Below, in pieces: positions 1-5,819 of a DNA stretch of 9,279 bases. Numbering within the stretch: position 1 is the first letter of the stretch; every line of letters begins with the position of its first letter. A program made the position numbers and the translations under genes. The notes beneath the pieces were generated by a model, which did not search any database, was not told the origin of the DNA, and was given only the letters and a program-made list of their open reading frames with translations. Origin of the DNA: Acidobacteriota bacterium (GTDB taxonomy: Bacteria; Acidobacteriota; Holophagae; Thermotomaculales; Thermotomaculaceae); contig JALWHA010000217.1 of assembly GCA_027038695.1 (NCBI GenBank), positions 1-9,279 of the forward strand, in the 5' to 3' direction.

Positions 1-41
1 AGGAGAGGTTGCACCTCGGGGTTACTTCCCACGCTATCCAT
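1..41 (-). CDS. possible 5' end of an unidentified gene, cut by the window edge
   Basis: An ATG at 41-39 on the minus strand opens a frame that stays open to the left edge and reads MDSVGSNPEVQPLL. It lies six bases after the stop codon of the Rieske gene, so it would be the next gene of the same transcript. The only ribosome-binding hint is GTGAT at 51-47, five bases before the ATG, which overlaps the Rieske stop and would suggest translational coupling. I do not recognise the 14 residues, and such a short open frame could be chance. The stretch also folds into small hairpins (GAGGT/ACCTC at 5-17), so it could be untranslated. Confidence 0.3.
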   Translation of the reverse strand, partial: MDSVGSNPEVQPL

Positions 42-47
42 CTTAAA

Positions 48-422
48 TCACTTATCATCTTTTTCCCCCTTAAACTTTACTTCGGGAAAGAACAGCAGGT
101 TTTCCTGTTCTTCTTCTTTTTTCTCTTTAACAAAAATTTTACCGTCTTCTATTTTAACCTCATAGAGTTTTAACTGAAAGTTATTTCCATTTCCCCTGCC
201 GTCTTCAAGGCTGAACCTGTAGCCGTGCCAATGGCATTGAACCTCGTTTTTCGTGTACTTTGCCTTTGTTAAATCAGCCCTTGCGTGGGGGCAGTGCGAG
301 TCAAAAACAAAGTATTCTTTTCCGTTAAAGTAAACGGTGAATTTTTTAATGCCTGATTTTACCTGTTTCGGTTTCCCTTTTGTGATTTCTTTTGTCTCTA
401 TTAAAAATTTATATTCTTCCAT
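48..422 (-). CDS. small Rieske [2Fe-2S] ferredoxin-like protein
   Basis: A 124-residue single-domain Rieske protein, probably a soluble cytoplasmic electron carrier or a small ferredoxin subunit of the NirD/dioxygenase-ferredoxin type. The cluster ligands are C44-P-H46 and C63-H64-W-H66, the classic CxH...CxxH pair, in CPHARADL and CHWHGYRF. There is no signal peptide or membrane anchor, unlike bc1-complex Rieske proteins. The tail after about residue 100 is a charged Lys/Glu-rich extension with no known role. An in-frame ATG lies 18 bases upstream (440), but I chose 422: AGGAGGG sits four bases before it, and the predicted transcript start (about 437) lies inside the upstream ATG codon, so that ATG would not be transcribed whole. 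The gene is divergent from the YeeE-family permease. Its redox partner is unknown and no oxygenase or reductase lies beside it. Confidence 0.88.
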   Translation of the reverse strand: MEEYKFLIETKEITKGKPKQVKSGIKKFTVYFNGKEYFVFDSHCPHARADLTKAKYTKNEVQCHWHGYRFSLEDGRGNGNNFQLKLYEVKIEDGKIFVKEKKEEEQENLLFFPEVKFKGEKDDK

Positions 423-425
423 AAT

Positions 426-432
426 CCCTCCT
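426..432 (-). promoter_or_regulatory. ribosome binding site deciding the Rieske start
   Basis: AGGAGGG on the minus strand, with its AGGAGG core four bases upstream of the ATG at 422-420. It lies inside the coding frame of the longer alternative start at 440 and is the main reason for the shorter gene model. Confidence 0.75.
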
Positions 433-443
433 GAATCCATTTA

Positions 444-472
444 ATTATACTTAAACTTTATTTTTTTGTAAA
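444..472 (-). promoter_or_regulatory. sigma-70-type promoter of the Rieske gene
   Basis: On the minus strand, TTTACA at 472-467 (-35, 5 of 6 consensus bases) and a perfect TATAAT at 449-444 (-10) are separated by exactly 17 bases. Transcription should begin near 437, leaving a leader of about 15 bases that holds the ribosome binding site. It is back to back with the permease promoter; the two -35 boxes are only 7 bases apart. Confidence 0.7.
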
Positions 473-479
473 AATTTTA

Positions 480-507
480 TTGAAATAATTTTTTTGTAGG
501 GTAAAGT
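480..507 (+). promoter_or_regulatory. probable promoter of the YeeE-family permease gene
   Basis: TTGAAA at 480-485 (5 of 6) and TAAAGT at 502-507 (4 of 6) are spaced by 16 bases. This gives a start near 514 and a leader of about 24 bases containing GGGAGGGG just before the ATG at 538. The surrounding DNA is very A+T-rich, so a chance match is possible; the adjacent TAAAAT at 507-512 is an alternative -10 box. Confidence 0.45.
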
Positions 508-537
508 AAAATTAACAAAATTTTTGCGGGAGGGGAT

Positions 538-1542
538 ATGTTGGAGATTTTTGTTTTAGGTTTTTTATTCGGGTTTGCAATAATTTACGCAAAGTTAAAC
601 AAATTTGAAACAATAAGCGGAATGGCTGCCCTTGAGGATTTGACTGTTGCAAAAACCATGGCTTTTGCCATAGGGCTTGGAATGATTATACTTGCCTTTG
701 AGATAGGCTTCGGGTTTGCAGGCTATCATGTTAAGCCGTTTGTTTTAGGCGGCATTGTTTTAGGGGGAATTCTTTTTGGAATAGGGATGGCAATTTTAGG
801 CTACTGCCCCGGAACCCTTGCAATTTCGGTAGGGGAAGGCTCTGTTGACGCTATTGTGGGATTGATAGGCGGTCTTTTCGGTGGATTGGTTTTCACCCTT
901 GTTCTGCCGTCAATTAAGGATATTTTAGGCCCGAATTTAGGCAAGGTTTCCCTTGAAAGCATTTTAGGGGATCACGGGATTTTGTTTTACATTCTTGCCT
1001 TGATTTTCGGCCTTGTTTTGATGTATGTTTCTTTTTACCTTGATAAAATTGAAGGCAAAAAGAATAAGAAGTGGCTTTATTCCGGGATTATGCTCGGTGT
1101 TTTAAACCCTGTAATCTTTTTAAAGGTTGTCCAAAACAGGCCGATAGGCGCTTCAACCGCTTTTCCTTACCTTGCGGATAAAATTGCGGGGACAACGGCT
1201 AACGCTTATTTTCAGAAGATTCAAACCCCCGGTTACTGGGAATTGATATTTTTGGCGGGGGCACTTGTTTGCGCCTTTGTATTTGCCATTATAAAAAAGG
1301 AATTTTCATTTCAATGTGTTTATCCAAGATGGGAGAAATATAAGGGAAATTCAAAGGCTAAAAAGCTTGTTTACTCATTTATTGGCGGGTTTATCCTTAT
1401 ATTCGGCGCAAGGATGGCAGGGGGTTGCACAAGCGGGCATATCCTTTCTGGAGTTATGCAAATTTCCATAAGCAGCATTGTTTTCGGGATTTTTGTATTT
1501 TTAAGCCTTTTGATTACAGGCAAACTCTTTTATAGAAGATAA
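538..1542 (+). CDS. YeeE/YedE-family thiosulfate/sulfur-compound permease
   Basis: A 334-residue polytopic inner-membrane protein with about nine hydrophobic segments arranged as two pseudo-repeats. The family fingerprints are GYCPGT (C90) in the first half, and RPIGASTAFPYL (201-212) with GGCTSGH (C297) in the second. YeeE/YedE proteins import thiosulfate, or in related members other sulfur or selenium compounds, through a cysteine-lined path in the membrane. Here C90 and C297 match the two motif cysteines of the characterised Spirochaeta thermophila YeeE, but there is no cysteine in the first 89 residues, so the third, N-terminal one is missing; C245 and C260 are additional. A loop at about 170-180 is strongly basic. 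The start has GGAGG four bases upstream. No TusA-like partner or sulfurtransferase is adjacent; the divergent neighbour is a Rieske protein. The substrate is inferred from family only. Confidence 0.85.
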   Translation: MLEIFVLGFLFGFAIIYAKLNKFETISGMAALEDLTVAKTMAFAIGLGMIILAFEIGFGFAGYHVKPFVLGGIVLGGILFGIGMAILGYCPGTLAISVGEGSVDAIVGLIGGLFGGLVFTLVLPSIKDILGPNLGKVSLESILGDHGILFYILALIFGLVLMYVSFYLDKIEGKKNKKWLYSGIMLGVLNPVIFLKVVQNRPIGASTAFPYLADKIAGTTANAYFQKIQTPGYWELIFLAGALVCAFVFAIIKKEFSFQCVYPRWEKYKGNSKAKKLVYSFIGGFILIFGARMAGGCTSGHILSGVMQISISSIVFGIFVFLSLLITGKLFYRR

Positions 1543-1550
1543 AAACTTTT

Positions 1551-1574
1551 AGGGGAACTTGTTTCCCCTTTTTT
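1551..1574 (+). terminator. Rho-independent terminator after the permease gene
   Basis: AGGGGAA (1551-1557) pairs with TTCCCCT (1563-1569) across a five-base loop and runs into six T residues (1569-1574). It begins nine bases after the permease stop codon. Confidence 0.8.
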
Positions 1575-1672
1575 CTTGAAATATTCTATGTTTTCCCCTT
1601 TAACAAATTGTAAATTTTTCCTTTTTTTGATAGATTAAAGAAAGGTTTAGACAATTTTAAGAGGGGGATTGG

Positions 1673-3223
1673 ATGACTCTTGAAGAAAAATTAAAAGAAT
1701 TAAAAGAAAGAAATGAGAAAGCGCTTTTAGGAGGAGGGAAGGAGAGAATAGAAAAACAGCATGCGACAGGCAAGTTGACCGCGAGAGAAAGAATAGAACT
1801 GCTTTTAGATAAAGGCACTTTTGAAGAGATGGACAGGTTTGTTGTTCACAGGTGCGATAATTTCGGAATGGATAAGAAGAAGATAGTCGGAGACGGCGTT
1901 GTTACCGGGTTCGGAAGGATAGACGGAAGGCTTGTTTATGTGTTTTCTCAGGATTTTACCGTATTCGGGGGCTCCCTTTCCGAGATGTACGCAAAGAAGA
2001 TATGCAAGATAATGGATCTGGCAATGAAGGTAGGCGCTCCCCTTATCGGGTTAAACGATTCAGGCGGGGCAAGGATACATGAGGGTGTCGTTTCTTTAGG
2101 CGGTTATGCGGATATATTCTTGAGAAATACCCTTGCTTCAGGGGTAATACCTCAGATCTCCGCAATTATGGGGCCGTGTGCAGGGGGGGCTGTTTACTCT
2201 CCCGCAATTACCGATTTCACCTTAATGGTTAAAGATACATCATACATGTTTGTTACCGGGCCTGACGTTATTAAAACGGTTACCCACGAAGAGGTTACAA
2301 AGGAAGAGTTAGGAGGCGCAAGGACTCACAACGAGGTTTCCGGGGTTGCTCACTTTGCTTTAGAAAACGACAAGGCATGCCTTGCGTGCATAAGGGAATT
2401 GGTTTCATTTATGCCGTCAAACAATATGGAAGAGCCTCCGAGGCTTGAGTGCAACGACCCGGTTGACAGGGTTATTCCCGAGTTAAACAGTGTTGTTCCC
2501 GATAATCCTAACCTTCCGTACGATATAAGGGACATTATTAAGCCTATTCTTGATGATGAGTACTTTTTTGAGGTCCATGAGCACTTTGCGAAAAATATTG
2601 TAGTTGGGTTTGGAAGGCTGAACGGCAGGCCTGTGGGAATTGTTGCCAATCAGCCTAATTACCTTGCTGGGGTGCTTGATATTAACGCTTCAAGAAAGGG
2701 TGCAAGGTTTGTAAGGTTTTGTGATGCCTTTAATATACCCCTTATTACTTTTGAAGATGTGCCGGGATTTTTGCCGGGGGTTAATCAGGAGCACGGCGGA
2801 ATAATTGTTCACGGTGCAAAGTTGCTTTACGCATTTTCCGAGGCAACCGTTCCGAAGATTACCATAATTACGAGAAAGGCTTATGGCGGGGCATACTGCG
2901 TTATGGCTTCCAAGCATATAAGGACTGATTACAATTTCGCTTATCCGACGGCGGAAATCGCGGTAATGGGGCCTGAAGGTGCGGTAAATATACTTTATAG
3001 AAAAGAACTTGCAAAAGCGGAGAACCCTGATGAGCTAAGGAAAAAACTTGTTGAGGATTATAAAAGGCTTTTTGCAAACCCGTACACCGCTGCCGAGATG
3101 GGTTTTGTTGACGAGATTATTATGCCTGAAAACACGAGGATAAAACTGATTAAAGCGCTTGAATCACTTGACAACAAAAGGGATAATCTGCCGCCTAAAA
3201 AACACGGCAATATCCCTTTATAA
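1673..3223 (+). CDS. acyl-CoA carboxyltransferase subunit (propionyl-CoA carboxylase beta / methylmalonyl-CoA decarboxylase alpha type)
   Basis: A 516-residue biotin-dependent carboxyltransferase of the PccB/MmdA family. It moves CO2 between carboxybiotin and an acyl-CoA, most likely propionyl-CoA/methylmalonyl-CoA. Both crotonase-fold halves are complete: the first oxyanion-hole glycines are in GPCAGGAVYSPA (167-178) and the second in RKAYGGAYCVM (401-411). Other family blocks are ATGKLTARERI (31-41), NDSGGARI (128-135), EDVPGFLPG (361-369) and the C-terminal PKKHGNIPL. Length is normal. GAGGGGG lies about five bases before the ATG. The window has no biotin carrier, biotin carboxylase or membrane decarboxylase beta subunit, so sequence alone does not settle carboxylase versus Na+-pumping decarboxylase. 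It is followed after 19 bases by purB, probably in one transcript. I saw no convincing promoter; TTGTAA (1608) with TAGATT (1631) is a weak candidate. Confidence 0.93.
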   Translation: MTLEEKLKELKERNEKALLGGGKERIEKQHATGKLTARERIELLLDKGTFEEMDRFVVHRCDNFGMDKKKIVGDGVVTGFGRIDGRLVYVFSQDFTVFGGSLSEMYAKKICKIMDLAMKVGAPLIGLNDSGGARIHEGVVSLGGYADIFLRNTLASGVIPQISAIMGPCAGGAVYSPAITDFTLMVKDTSYMFVTGPDVIKTVTHEEVTKEELGGARTHNEVSGVAHFALENDKACLACIRELVSFMPSNNMEEPPRLECNDPVDRVIPELNSVVPDNPNLPYDIRDIIKPILDDEYFFEVHEHFAKNIVVGFGRLNGRPVGIVANQPNYLAGVLDINASRKGARFVRFCDAFNIPLITFEDVPGFLPGVNQEHGGIIVHGAKLLYAFSEATVPKITIITRKAYGGAYCVMASKHIRTDYNFAYPTAEIAVMGPEGAVNILYRKELAKAENPDELRKKLVEDYKRLFANPYTAAEMGFVDEIIMPENTRIKLIKALESLDNKRDNLPPKKHGNIPL

Positions 3224-3242
3224 ATACAATGCGGAGGAATTA

Positions 3243-4679
3243 ATGGAGAGAAAAAAGTATAACAATCCTTTAATAGTAAGGTATGCTTCAGACGAGATGG
3301 CTTACCTTTTCTCTGACGAATACAAGTTTAAAACCTGGAGAAAACTCTGGCTAATTCTGGCAGAAGCGGAAAAGGATTTAGGCCTGCCTATTACAGACGA
3401 GCAGATTGAGGAGATGAGGGAGCACCTTGAAGACATTGATTTTGAGTATGCTGCAAAGAAGGAGAAGGAGTTGAAGCACGATGTTATGGCTCATATTCAT
3501 ACCTTCGGCAAAGCCGCACCTTCCGCAATGTCAATTATTCACCTTGGGGCTACGTCAGCCTTTGTCGGAGATAATACGGATTTAGTTCAAATGAAAGAGG
3601 GGCTTTCTCTTGTTAGGAAAAGGCTTTTAAAGGTAATGAGCAATTTGAGAAAAATTGCCTGCGATTACAGGCATATGCCGACTTTAGGCTTCACACACTT
3701 TCAGCCTGCACAGTTAACGACGGTAGGGAAAAGGGCGGCTTTATGGCTTCAGGATTTGCTTATAGATTTTAAACTTATCTCTCTTCTCCACAGCAGGATT
3801 CCCGCAAGAGGGGTTAAGGGAACCACGGGAACTCAGGCAAGTTTTTTGAAACTTTTTGACGGAGACGAAGAAAAGGTTAAGCAACTTGACGAGATTGTTG
3901 TTAAAAGGATGGGTTTCCCGAGAAGTTTGACTATTACCGGGCAGACCTATACGAGAAAGATTGACGACGACGTTGTCCATGTTTTAAGGCAGGTTGCGGT
4001 TTCCTGTTCTAAATTCGGGAACGATTTAAGGCTTTTGCAGCACGATAGGGAGATGGAAGAGCCTTTTGAGGAGAAACAGGTAGGTTCTTCGGCGATGGCT
4101 TACAAGAGAAACCCTATGCGCTCTGAAAGGATGACTGCACTTGCAAGGTACCTTATTTCCCTTGCGAATAATACCGCTTTTACCGCCGCAACCCAGTGGT
4201 TTGAAAGGACGCTTGACGATTCTGCAAACAGAAGGATTGTAATCCCTCAGGCGTTTTTAACCGCAGACGCATTGCTTTTAATTTATGCAAATATAACCGA
4301 GAATTTAAGGGTAAACGAAAAGGTTATAGAATCTCATGTAGCGAGGGAATTGCCTTTTATGGCAACGGAAAACATACTGATGGAATCTGTGAAAAAGGGT
4401 GCGGACAGGCAGGAAATCCACGAAATTATAAGGCAGTACTCTCATAAAGCAATGGATGCAATTAAGGCAGGAGCAGATAAAAACCCGTTGATAGACTTTC
4501 TTGCGGAAGATAAGAGAATTCCTTTAAACAGGGAAGAGATAATGAATATTCTAAAGCCTGAAGAGTTTATCGGCAGGGCCACCTCTCAGGTTGAAGATTT
4601 TTTAAGAAACGAGATTGACCCTATTCTTGATGCGTATAAAGATATAATTGACGGTAAAAAGGTTCATTTGAATGTATAA
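3243..4679 (+). CDS. purB: adenylosuccinate lyase, long animal-like form
   Basis: A 478-residue adenylosuccinate lyase of the fumarase/aspartase superfamily. It releases fumarate from SAICAR and from adenylosuccinate, steps 8 and 12 of AMP synthesis, as a cytoplasmic homotetramer. Visible motifs are HDVMAHIHTFG (79-89), TLGFTHFQPAQLTTVGKR (147-164, general-acid H152), GVKGTTGTQASF (190-201) and the mobile signature loop GSSAMAYKRNPMRSE (281-295) with the catalytic serine. From memory, long blocks such as RYASDEM, QWFERTLDDSANRR and ELPFMATENI follow human ADSL closely and differ from the shorter (about 430-residue) B. subtilis/Thermotoga type. The open frame reaches back to 3159 inside the carboxyltransferase gene, but GGAGG at 3233-3237, five bases before the ATG at 3243, and the family N-terminus fix this start. 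It is second in an operon, ended by the terminator at 4686. Confidence 0.95.
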   Translation: MERKKYNNPLIVRYASDEMAYLFSDEYKFKTWRKLWLILAEAEKDLGLPITDEQIEEMREHLEDIDFEYAAKKEKELKHDVMAHIHTFGKAAPSAMSIIHLGATSAFVGDNTDLVQMKEGLSLVRKRLLKVMSNLRKIACDYRHMPTLGFTHFQPAQLTTVGKRAALWLQDLLIDFKLISLLHSRIPARGVKGTTGTQASFLKLFDGDEEKVKQLDEIVVKRMGFPRSLTITGQTYTRKIDDDVVHVLRQVAVSCSKFGNDLRLLQHDREMEEPFEEKQVGSSAMAYKRNPMRSERMTALARYLISLANNTAFTAATQWFERTLDDSANRRIVIPQAFLTADALLLIYANITENLRVNEKVIESHVARELPFMATENILMESVKKGADRQEIHEIIRQYSHKAMDAIKAGADKNPLIDFLAEDKRIPLNREEIMNILKPEEFIGRATSQVEDFLRNEIDPILDAYKDIIDGKKVHLNV

Positions 4680-4685
4680 AAAAAT

Positions 4686-4711
4686 AACCGGGATTATCTG
4701 TCCCGGTTTTT
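4686..4711. terminator. bidirectional Rho-independent terminator after purB
   Basis: AACCGGGA (4686-4693) and TCCCGGTT (4701-4708) form a perfect eight-base-pair stem with a seven-base loop. On the plus strand it runs into five T residues (4707-4711) and ends the carboxyltransferase-purB transcript six bases after the stop codon. On the minus strand it is followed by A and seven T residues (to 4678), so it can also stop transcription coming from the right. Confidence 0.88.
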
Positions 4712-4728
4712 CCCAAATAATTTTGGGA
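4711..4728. repeat. inverted repeat forming a hairpin beside the terminator
   Basis: TCCCAAA (4711-4717) and TTTGGGA (4722-4728) pair perfectly over a four-base loop. There is no T-run after it on the plus strand, so it is not a second plus-strand terminator. On the minus strand it would be the first hairpin of the candidate small RNA. It may also protect an mRNA 3' end. Confidence 0.6.
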
Positions 4729-4748
4729 GAAGGCTGTCAACTGTATTT

Positions 4749-4765
4749 ATGCAAGTTTGATGCCA
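4749..4765 (-). promoter_or_regulatory. sigma-54 (RpoN)-type -24/-12 promoter, minus strand
   Basis: The minus strand reads TGGCATCAAACTTGCAT from 4765 to 4749. The -24 GG (4764-4763) and -12 GC (4752-4751) are exactly 12 bases apart, and TGGCA and TTGCA match the sigma-54 consensus TGGCAC-N5-TTGCW except for C to T in the sixth base. Transcription would start near 4738 and head toward the 3' end of purB, where it meets the bidirectional terminator. Whether this organism has RpoN cannot be seen here. Confidence 0.45.
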
Positions 4766-4827
4766 TCTTGTAGAGTTTCTTGTGATTGCGGGTTAACTGA
4801 TAGAAACAAACGGGATTGTTAAAAAAT

Positions 4828-4840
4828 GCACAAATTGTGC
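4828..4840. promoter_or_regulatory. 13-base palindrome, possible activator or operator site
   Basis: GCACAA-A-TTGTGC is a perfect six-base inverted repeat around one central base. It lies about 90-102 bases upstream of the predicted minus-strand sigma-54 start, the usual place for an enhancer-binding protein site, and 54 bases before the murB start codon, so it could instead be an operator for murB. The rest of 4729-4893 holds no credible gene, and I found no good sigma-70 promoter for murB in it. Confidence 0.4.
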
Positions 4841-4882
4841 CGCCTAAAGATTTGGGCAAATGTGTCATTTTGGCATTCAAAG

Positions 4883-4888
4883 GGTGAT
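4883..4888 (+). promoter_or_regulatory. unusual ribosome binding site for the murB GTG start
   Basis: GGTGAT matches the 3' part of the extended Shine-Dalgarno sequence (AGGAGGTGAT) rather than the GGAGG core and stands five bases before the GTG at 4894. An in-frame TAA directly precedes that GTG (4891-4893), so translation cannot begin further upstream in this frame. Confidence 0.5.
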
Positions 4889-4893
4889 GATAA

Positions 4894-5817
4894 GTGGATA
4901 AAATAATTAAAAAACGCTTAATTGATTTCCTGAAACTTAAAGGTATTGAGTTTTTTGAAAATTTTTCATTGAAGGAGTTTGCCGCTTACAAAACAGGCGG
5001 GAAGGGGGAGATTGTAATCTTCCCGAATTCTATTGAGAAATTAAAAAAAGGTTTTGCATTCTGCAAAAGATTGGGAATACCCTTCTATGTTTTAGGCGGG
5101 GGGGCAAACGTTATAATCAACGACAACGGTGTTGAGGGTGTGGTGTGTATTACAAAAAATCTTAACAAAATTGCTTATAAATGCGGAATGATTATTGCTC
5201 AATGCGGTGTCCCTCTTGAGACGCTCTCTTATTTTGCATATGCAAAAGGGGTTTCAGGTTTTGAGTTTGCTTACAATATTCCGGGAACCGTTGGCGGAGC
5301 GTTGATTATGAATGCGGGAAACAATTACGGAGAGTTTAAGGATATTGCCTGTTTTGTTAAGGTTATGGATAAAAAGGGTAAAGAGTTTGTCTTTCCTGAA
5401 AGTATGTGTCAATTCGGGTATAGGGCTTCAATATTTAAAAAAAAGGGTTTTATCATTTTAGAGGCTGTTTTTAGAGCGACTGCAAGAAAAGATAAACGAA
5501 AGATTCTTTCTTTAATGGAAAAGATAAAAAAGGAAAGGGAATCCAAATTTCCTCTTGAGTATCCCAATGCGGGAAGTGTTTTTAAAAGGCCTGAAGGCTA
5601 CTATGCAGGCAAGTTGATTGAAGAGTCAGGTTGCGGAGGGTTGCGAGTGGGAAACGCTATGGTTTCCGAAAAGCATAAAGGCTTTATTGTAAACCTTGGC
5701 AATGCCACATCAAAGGATATTAAGGATTTGATAGCGCTTGTACAGAAAAGGGTGTATGATAAATTCGACGTAAAGTTAGAAAGGGAACAGATTTTCTTCC
5801 CTGAAGATTTTATCTAA
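4894..5817 (+). CDS. murB: UDP-N-acetylenolpyruvoylglucosamine reductase
   Basis: A 307-residue cytoplasmic FAD enzyme that reduces UDP-GlcNAc-enolpyruvate to UDP-MurNAc with NADPH, the second committed step of peptidoglycan synthesis. The FAD-binding half shows YKTGGKGEI (32-40), VLGGGANVI (66-74) and IPGTVGGALIMNAG (129-142). The catalytic half shows GYRASIF (175-181, R177), NAGSVFKRP (225-233, proton-donor S228), AGKLIEESG (238-246) and VSEKHKGFIVN (257-267). The C-terminal glutamate is probably E298 in LEREQ. Length and motifs fit the shorter type II MurB found in B. subtilis rather than E. coli type I. It starts with GTG and no strong ribosome site, suggesting modest expression. No other mur or division gene is adjacent, so it stands alone rather than in a dcw cluster. 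Its end lies two bases from the end of the converging gene, with no terminator between. Confidence 0.94.
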   Translation: MDKIIKKRLIDFLKLKGIEFFENFSLKEFAAYKTGGKGEIVIFPNSIEKLKKGFAFCKRLGIPFYVLGGGANVIINDNGVEGVVCITKNLNKIAYKCGMIIAQCGVPLETLSYFAYAKGVSGFEFAYNIPGTVGGALIMNAGNNYGEFKDIACFVKVMDKKGKEFVFPESMCQFGYRASIFKKKGFIILEAVFRATARKDKRKILSLMEKIKKERESKFPLEYPNAGSVFKRPEGYYAGKLIEESGCGGLRVGNAMVSEKHKGFIVNLGNATSKDIKDLIALVQKRVYDKFDVKLEREQIFFPEDFI

Positions 5818-5819
5818 TT

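Larger units (their letters stand above)
4678..4738 (-). ncRNA. candidate small RNA of about 60 nt driven by a sigma-54-type promoter
   Basis: On the minus strand, a start about 12 bases after the -12 element would fall near 4738. The predicted RNA has roughly ten unpaired bases, a hairpin (4728-4711), then the purB terminator hairpin read in reverse (4708-4686), followed by A and seven T residues (4684-4678), a usable terminator on this strand. No open reading frame fits. The two hairpins could equally be only the purB terminator region. The call rests on the promoter match and geometry, with no family match and no conservation data. Confidence 0.3.

Noticed and set aside
423..440. Upstream ATG giving a six-residue-longer Rieske protein
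   Set aside because: It would place AGGAGGG inside the gene, and the predicted transcript starts at about 437, within that ATG.
1608..1636. TTGTAA-17-TAGATT as the carboxyltransferase promoter
   Set aside because: Only 4 of 6 matches in each box in A+T-rich DNA; not distinguishable from chance. TTGATA-17-GACAAT (1627-1655) would start transcription inside the ribosome site.
2350..2917. Two minus-strand open frames within the carboxyltransferase gene (99 and 75 codons)
   Set aside because: They lie opposite strongly conserved coding sequence, with no motif of their own.
3159..3242. 28-codon N-terminal extension of purB overlapping the carboxyltransferase gene
   Set aside because: The family N-terminus and GGAGG at 3233 fit the ATG at 3243; the extension overlaps conserved carboxyltransferase codons in another frame.
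3741..3980. 79-codon minus-strand open frame within purB
   Set aside because: It is antisense to conserved lyase sequence with no supporting signal.
4760..4822. 20-residue cysteine-containing peptide frame (MPSCRVSCDCGLTDRNKRDC)
   Set aside because: There is no Shine-Dalgarno sequence before its ATG, and it overlaps the sigma-54-type element on the other strand; a 20-codon frame is easily random.
5782..5802. AGGGAA/TTCCCT hairpin near the end of murB as a terminator
   Set aside because: It has a six-base stem with a nine-base loop, lies inside the gene and has no following T-run.
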